5,356 nucleotides of DNA from Candidatus Bathyarchaeota archaeon (GTDB taxonomy: Archaea > Thermoproteota > Bathyarchaeia > 40CM-2-53-6 > FEN-987): the NCBI GenBank assembly GCA_023247835.1, contig JAHFFU010000092.1, positions 1 to 5,356 on the forward strand, written 5' to 3'. Positions 5,175 through 5,356 of the stretch are shown here, piece by piece; the stretch's first letter is position 1; each line of letters begins with the position of its first letter. Below the pieces are notes generated by a model. It was not told where the DNA came from and did no database searches. It worked only from the letters and a program-made list of their open reading frames with translations. Both the position numbers and the translations under genes were made by a program.

Positions 5175-5356
5175 GGCAGACCAAGCGCCCTTTTGTACCT
5201 GTCTGCGCATGATCTTTTGTGCGGGCGCGTAGCTGCGCGTCGCTGGTTGGTTTCTTTGGCACCGGAAGTTGGGCACTCGCCAGTCTATGCGAACGAAGTG
5301 GATTCGAACTCGGGCATCCCTAAACACCCCTGGGACATGTTTATGGAGGGTGAAGC
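5175..5356 (+). other. Right-edge region of unclear content; frame open to the window end
   Basis: No gene can be called here. After the TAA at 5172-5174 the same frame stays open for 60 codons to the edge and ends in a protein-like stretch (YANEVDSNSGIPKHPWDMFMEGE). It has ATGs only at 5337 and 5343, so a gene might begin there and run off the window. No Shine-Dalgarno or A/T box supports either ATG. Short T tracts at 5191-5194 and 5215-5218 could end the preceding transcript. A 6-bp inverted repeat, GCAGAC at 5176-5181 and GTCTGC at 5201-5206, surrounds the first of them. Confidence 0.3.

Noticed and set aside
5222..5320. tRNA-like fragments: GGGCGCGTAGCT near 5223 and GGATTCGAACTC near 5302
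   Set aside because: The would-be T-arm stem does not pair on either strand and no acceptor complement of the 5' part is found, so no cloverleaf can be drawn.
5118..5327. 69-codon minus-strand open frame at the right edge
   Set aside because: Arg-rich low-quality translation, overlapping the end of the 118-residue gene, with no promoter or ribosome site.
1..5356. CRISPR array or cas genes suggested by the Csa3-like regulator
   Set aside because: No spaced direct repeats and no other cas-like protein were found on reading the window.

Overview
The window looks like chromosomal DNA of an archaeon, most likely a mesophilic or moderately thermophilic member of the Thermoproteota (TACK) side. 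This is inferred from gene content: an NfeD-type membrane serine protease, an archaeal-length endonuclease III, an AbrB-fold mini-regulator and a CARF-plus-winged-helix regulator of the Csa3/DUF6293 type. The promoters agree: A/T boxes lie about 27 bases upstream of two start codons with no Shine-Dalgarno, the archaeal leaderless arrangement. GC content looks near 50 %. No lineage can be fixed without a database search.

Layout from left to right: (1) the N-terminal part of an NfeD/ClpP-class serine protease on the minus strand, running off the left edge; (2) endonuclease III on the plus strand, divergent from it; (3) a 74-residue AbrB/SpoVT-type DNA-binding protein on the plus strand; (4) a CARF-like/winged-helix transcriptional regulator on the minus strand whose end overlaps the AbrB gene by 8 bases; (5) a 12-helix major facilitator superfamily exporter on the plus strand, divergent from the regulator; (6) a full-length cystathionine beta-synthase with a C-terminal CBS-domain pair on the minus strand, its stop codon touching that of the transporter; (7) an unrecognised 118-residue Cys/His-containing helical protein on the plus strand; (8) about 180 bases of weakly interpretable sequence at the right edge.

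Almost every neighbouring pair is divergent or convergent, so there is little operon structure. Only endonuclease III and the AbrB gene lie in tandem. The clearest functional link is positional: the CARF regulator shares a 96-bp divergent promoter region with the transporter and could control it, perhaps in response to a small nucleotide ligand. Cystathionine beta-synthase makes cystathionine from homocysteine and serine. The other genes (DNA repair, membrane proteolysis) are housekeeping.

No CRISPR array, insertion sequence, rRNA or convincing tRNA was seen. No clear new multi-gene system is visible. The best candidates for something undescribed are the CARF regulator/transporter pair and the orphan Cys/His-rich protein.
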